From: Asaia bogorensis
GTDB taxonomy: Bacteria > Pseudomonadota > Alphaproteobacteria > Acetobacterales > Acetobacteraceae
Assembly: GCA_945871455.1 (NCBI GenBank)
Contig: CAMBXJ010000202.1
Coordinates: 1-7,631 of the forward strand
Direction of reading: 5' to 3'
Length of the DNA stretch: 7,631 nt
Under the pieces are notes generated by a model, which did no database searches, was not told where the DNA came from, and saw only the letters and a program-made list of their open reading frames with translations. Numbering within the stretch: position 1 is the stretch's first letter; each line of letters begins with the position of its first letter. Below are positions 5,745 through 7,631 of the stretch, one piece after another. The translations under genes were made by a program, and so were the position numbers.

Positions 5745-5778
5745 TTCAATTGTATCAAAATAGTTGCGGCCTGGCCAA
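5741..5778 (-). promoter_or_regulatory. Likely sigma70-type promoter of the secreted-protein gene
   Basis: On the minus strand TTGGCC (5778-5773) is followed after 18 nt by TACAAT (5754-5749, 5/6 match). Transcription would start near 5742, giving a leader of about 65 nt before the ATG at 5676. The surrounding bases are the most A+T-rich of the divergent spacer 5677-5884. Confidence 0.45.
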
Positions 5779-5884
5779 TCCAAATTGAGAGATATCCCAT
5801 CTCGTTCGCCTTTCCCGGGATCTCGTGGCGATGGAACCCGCGCGACCGTGGCCGGAAGGGCCGCCGCCATGATAGCAGAGGCGC

Positions 5885-7114
5885 GTGAACATCCTCTTTA
5901 TCCACCAGAACATGCCCGGGCAGTTCCGCCACCTGATCCACCATTTCGCGACAGCCGCACAGCATCGCGTGGTCTGCATCGGCCGGCGGCGGGACTTCGC
6001 GCCCCCAGGGGTCGGACGGGTGACCTACCAACTGCCTGACAGCGCCCTGCCGGCGGCGAACCCGTTCCTCACGCCACTCGACACGGCGGTACGGCACGGC
6101 CTGCAAGTGGCGCGATCCTGCAACGCCCTGGTCGCAAACGGCTTCCGCCCCGACCTGATCGTGGCGCATCCCGGCTGGGGCGAGTCGCTGTATGTAAAGG
6201 AAGTCTTCCCCGACGTCCCGCTGCTGCATTATTGCGAATTCTACTACCGGACGCACGGCGCCGACGTGAACTTCGACCCGGAGGACCAGCAGGACCTCTC
6301 GGCCAATTGCGTGACCCGCACACGGAACGCCCACCTGCTGCTGGCGCTGGAAAACTGCGACTGGGGCATAAGCCCGACCCCGTGGCAACGCCAGCAACAC
6401 CCCCAGGCCTACCAGGACAAGATATCGGTGCGCTTCGACGGCATCGACACCAACGCCGCCTGCCCCGATGCCGCGGCCCGGTTCGTCCTGCCCGATGGCC
6501 GCATCCTGCAACCCGGCGATCCGGTGGTGACCTATGTCGCGCGAGGGCTGGAACCCTATCGCGGATTCCCCTCCTTCATGCGGTCCCTGCCCGAGATCCT
6601 GCGCAGGCTGCCCGATGCCCGGATCGTTGTGGTCGGCGGCGATGAGGTCAGCTATGGCAAGGCGCCACGCGATGGCCGGACCTGGCGAGAGGTCATGTGC
6701 GAGGAAGTCACCGTCGATCCGGCGCGCGTGCATTTCCTCGGCCGGCTCTCGTATGCGGACTACCTACGTCTGCTGCGGGTCTCTGCCGCGCATGTCTATC
6801 TGACCGTGCCCTTCGTCCTTTCATGGTCGATGCTGGAAGCGATGGCCGCCGGATGCGTCGTGATCGGATCGGCCACCCCGCCGGTCCAGGAAGTGATCGA
6901 GGACGGCAAGAACGGCTTCCTGGTCGATTTCTTCTCCCCAGCCATGATCGCCGATCGGGTGGTGGACGCCGTCCAACAGCGCCTGCCCGTCGCCGAGGTC
7001 CGCCAGGCGGCGCGATGGACCGCGCTCAGCCGCTATTCCCTGGACCGATGCCTGCCACGCCAGATCGAGGTGCTGAGCGCCGTGGCCGCCGGGCGACGGC
7101 CCGAGCCGGATTGA
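5885..7114 (+). CDS. Glycosyltransferase family 4 (GT-B fold)
   Basis: This 409-residue enzyme probably transfers a sugar from a nucleotide-activated donor to a glycan or other acceptor at the inner face of the membrane. The GTG start gives MNILFIHQNMPGQFRHL, the typical opening of this GT4 subgroup, with AGAGG at 5877-5881. A nearby ATG at 5869 is in another frame. The N-terminal acceptor domain (about 1-190) includes AHPGWGES (about 94-101) and HYCEFYY, seen in the Glyco_trans_4_3-type domain. The C-terminal donor domain has ARGLEPYRGF (about 218-227), IVVVGGDEVSYG (about 246-257) and LSWSMLEAMAAGCVVIGS (312-329). In the usual E-x7-E motif the second Glu is Glu318, but the first position is Phe310. 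No membrane helix is obvious. It is divergent from the secreted-like protein and no other glycan genes are visible, so donor and acceptor are unknown. Confidence 0.92.
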   Translation: MNILFIHQNMPGQFRHLIHHFATAAQHRVVCIGRRRDFAPPGVGRVTYQLPDSALPAANPFLTPLDTAVRHGLQVARSCNALVANGFRPDLIVAHPGWGESLYVKEVFPDVPLLHYCEFYYRTHGADVNFDPEDQQDLSANCVTRTRNAHLLLALENCDWGISPTPWQRQQHPQAYQDKISVRFDGIDTNAACPDAAARFVLPDGRILQPGDPVVTYVARGLEPYRGFPSFMRSLPEILRRLPDARIVVVGGDEVSYGKAPRDGRTWREVMCEEVTVDPARVHFLGRLSYADYLRLLRVSAAHVYLTVPFVLSWSMLEAMAAGCVVIGSATPPVQEVIEDGKNGFLVDFFSPAMIADRVVDAVQQRLPVAEVRQAARWTALSRYSLDRCLPRQIEVLSAVAAGRRPEPD

Positions 7115-7155
7115 GGCAAGCGGCAGGATCGCACGACTCTGAGGATTTCCCCGCC

Positions 7156-7169
7156 GACCCGCGCGGGTC
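7156..7169. promoter_or_regulatory. Perfect 14-bp palindrome before the flavoprotein gene
   Basis: GACCCGCGCGGGTC is self-complementary throughout. It sits 42 nt after the glycosyltransferase stop and 35 nt before the next start codon. Position and symmetry fit an operator or a short hairpin separating the two genes; no T run follows, so a strong intrinsic terminator is unlikely. Confidence 0.4.
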
Positions 7170-7203
7170 TATCATTCCGTCCTGCCATGTGCGCGAGGAC
7201 ACC

Positions 7204-7631
7204 ATGACCGCGGCCCCATCGAACAAGTCGTACGAACAGATCCAACGGGCCCGCGACCTCGCCCCGCTGATCGCCGCGGAAGGCGCCGAGATCAACCGCC
7301 GTCGCGAACTTACGCCAGCCGTTTCCGACGCTTTGAAGGATGGCGGATTCTTCCGCATGCTGCAGCCGTCCTTCCTGGGTGGGATGGAATTGCCGCCGGT
7401 GATTTTCTGCCAGGTGACGGAAGCCCTGGCCAGCATCGATGCCTCGGTTGCCTGGGTCACCTGCCAGGGCAACGGATGTTCCATGTCGGCGGCCTATCTG
7501 GACCCGGCGGTCGCGCGCACCATGTTCGGCCCGCGCGACGGCATCCTGGCCTGGGGACCGGGATGGCCCGGGCCAAATCCCGTCTCCGCCCATCCGGTTG
7601 ACGGCGGCTATCGCATCTCCGGCACCTGGCG
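7204..7631 (+). CDS. Acyl-CoA dehydrogenase-like flavoprotein, N-terminal part (runs off window)
   Basis: The first 142 codons of a gene that continues past the window are present. The translation begins MTAAPSNKSYEQIQRARDLAPLIAAEG. Residues about 18-60 form the helical N-terminal domain of the acyl-CoA dehydrogenase fold, with GGFFRMLQPSFLGGMELPP (about 47-65). ALASIDASVAWVTCQGNG (about 74-91) and ILAWGPG follow at the start of the middle domain, ending at GGYRISGTW. This pattern resembles the branch that includes group D flavin-dependent monooxygenases (HsaA- and DszC-like) as well as true dehydrogenases. The catalytic and flavin-binding C-terminal half is missing, so the reaction cannot be decided. 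GAGG at 7195-7198, 5 nt before the ATG, supports this start. It lies 89 nt after the glycosyltransferase, same strand, and may have its own promoter. Confidence 0.9.
   Translation, partial: MTAAPSNKSYEQIQRARDLAPLIAAEGAEINRRRELTPAVSDALKDGGFFRMLQPSFLGGMELPPVIFCQVTEALASIDASVAWVTCQGNGCSMSAAYLDPAVARTMFGPRDGILAWGPGWPGPNPVSAHPVDGGYRISGTW

Noticed and set aside
4372..5763. 463-codon plus-strand frame
   Set aside because: Longer than the opposite gene, but it lacks a ribosome binding site and recognisable domains. The minus frame has a strong ribosome binding site, a promoter and secretion-type sequence features.
5699..6733. 344-codon minus-strand frame
   Set aside because: Antisense of the glycosyltransferase; the plus strand carries the conserved GT4 motifs.

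Overview
The window is G+C-rich (about 65% in the genes), with strong G/C bias at third codon positions and long antisense open frames. The gene content is a family III CoA-transferase, a TauD-type dioxygenase, a type I-secreted-like protein, a family 4 glycosyltransferase and an acyl-CoA-dehydrogenase-like flavoprotein. Together these suggest an alphaproteobacterium, perhaps Rhodospirillales/Acetobacteraceae. This is an impression from composition and gene types, not a proven assignment.

Layout. 1-59: nothing supportable. 60-224: a large palindrome made of two REP-like units in opposite orientation, lying just after the end of the leftmost gene. 245-2393 (minus strand): a two-gene operon. 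It holds a ten-helix EamA/DMT-type permease, interrupted by one in-frame TGA, followed after a 1-nt gap by an intact CaiB/BaiF-type CoA-transferase. 2394-2895: a 502-nt gap with no convincing gene but a 158-nt nested imperfect palindrome that could fold as a branched RNA. 2896-3735 (minus): a complete TauD-family 2-oxoglutarate dioxygenase with a good ribosome binding site. 3736-4449: a 714-nt spacer whose middle is much richer in A+T than the genes and contains several small hairpins and palindromes. 4450-5676 (minus): an acidic, glycine-rich 408-residue protein resembling type I secretion substrates. 5677-5884: a divergent promoter region. 5885-7114 (plus): a GT4 glycosyltransferase. 7115-7203: a short spacer with a perfect 14-bp palindrome. 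7204-7631 (plus): the first 142 codons of an acyl-CoA dehydrogenase/group D flavin monooxygenase-like gene that continues beyond the window.

How the genes fit together. The permease and CoA-transferase were probably one import-and-activation unit for a small organic acid, but the TGA suggests the permease is now broken or read through. The dioxygenase is a stand-alone gene that would release sulfite from taurine or a related sulfonate. The secreted-like protein and the glycosyltransferase are divergent neighbours and may both concern the cell surface, though nothing in the sequence ties them functionally. I see no CRISPR array, tRNA, rRNA, integrase or transposase gene. The most unusual items are the TGA-split permease, the 158-nt nested palindrome and the inverted REP pair.
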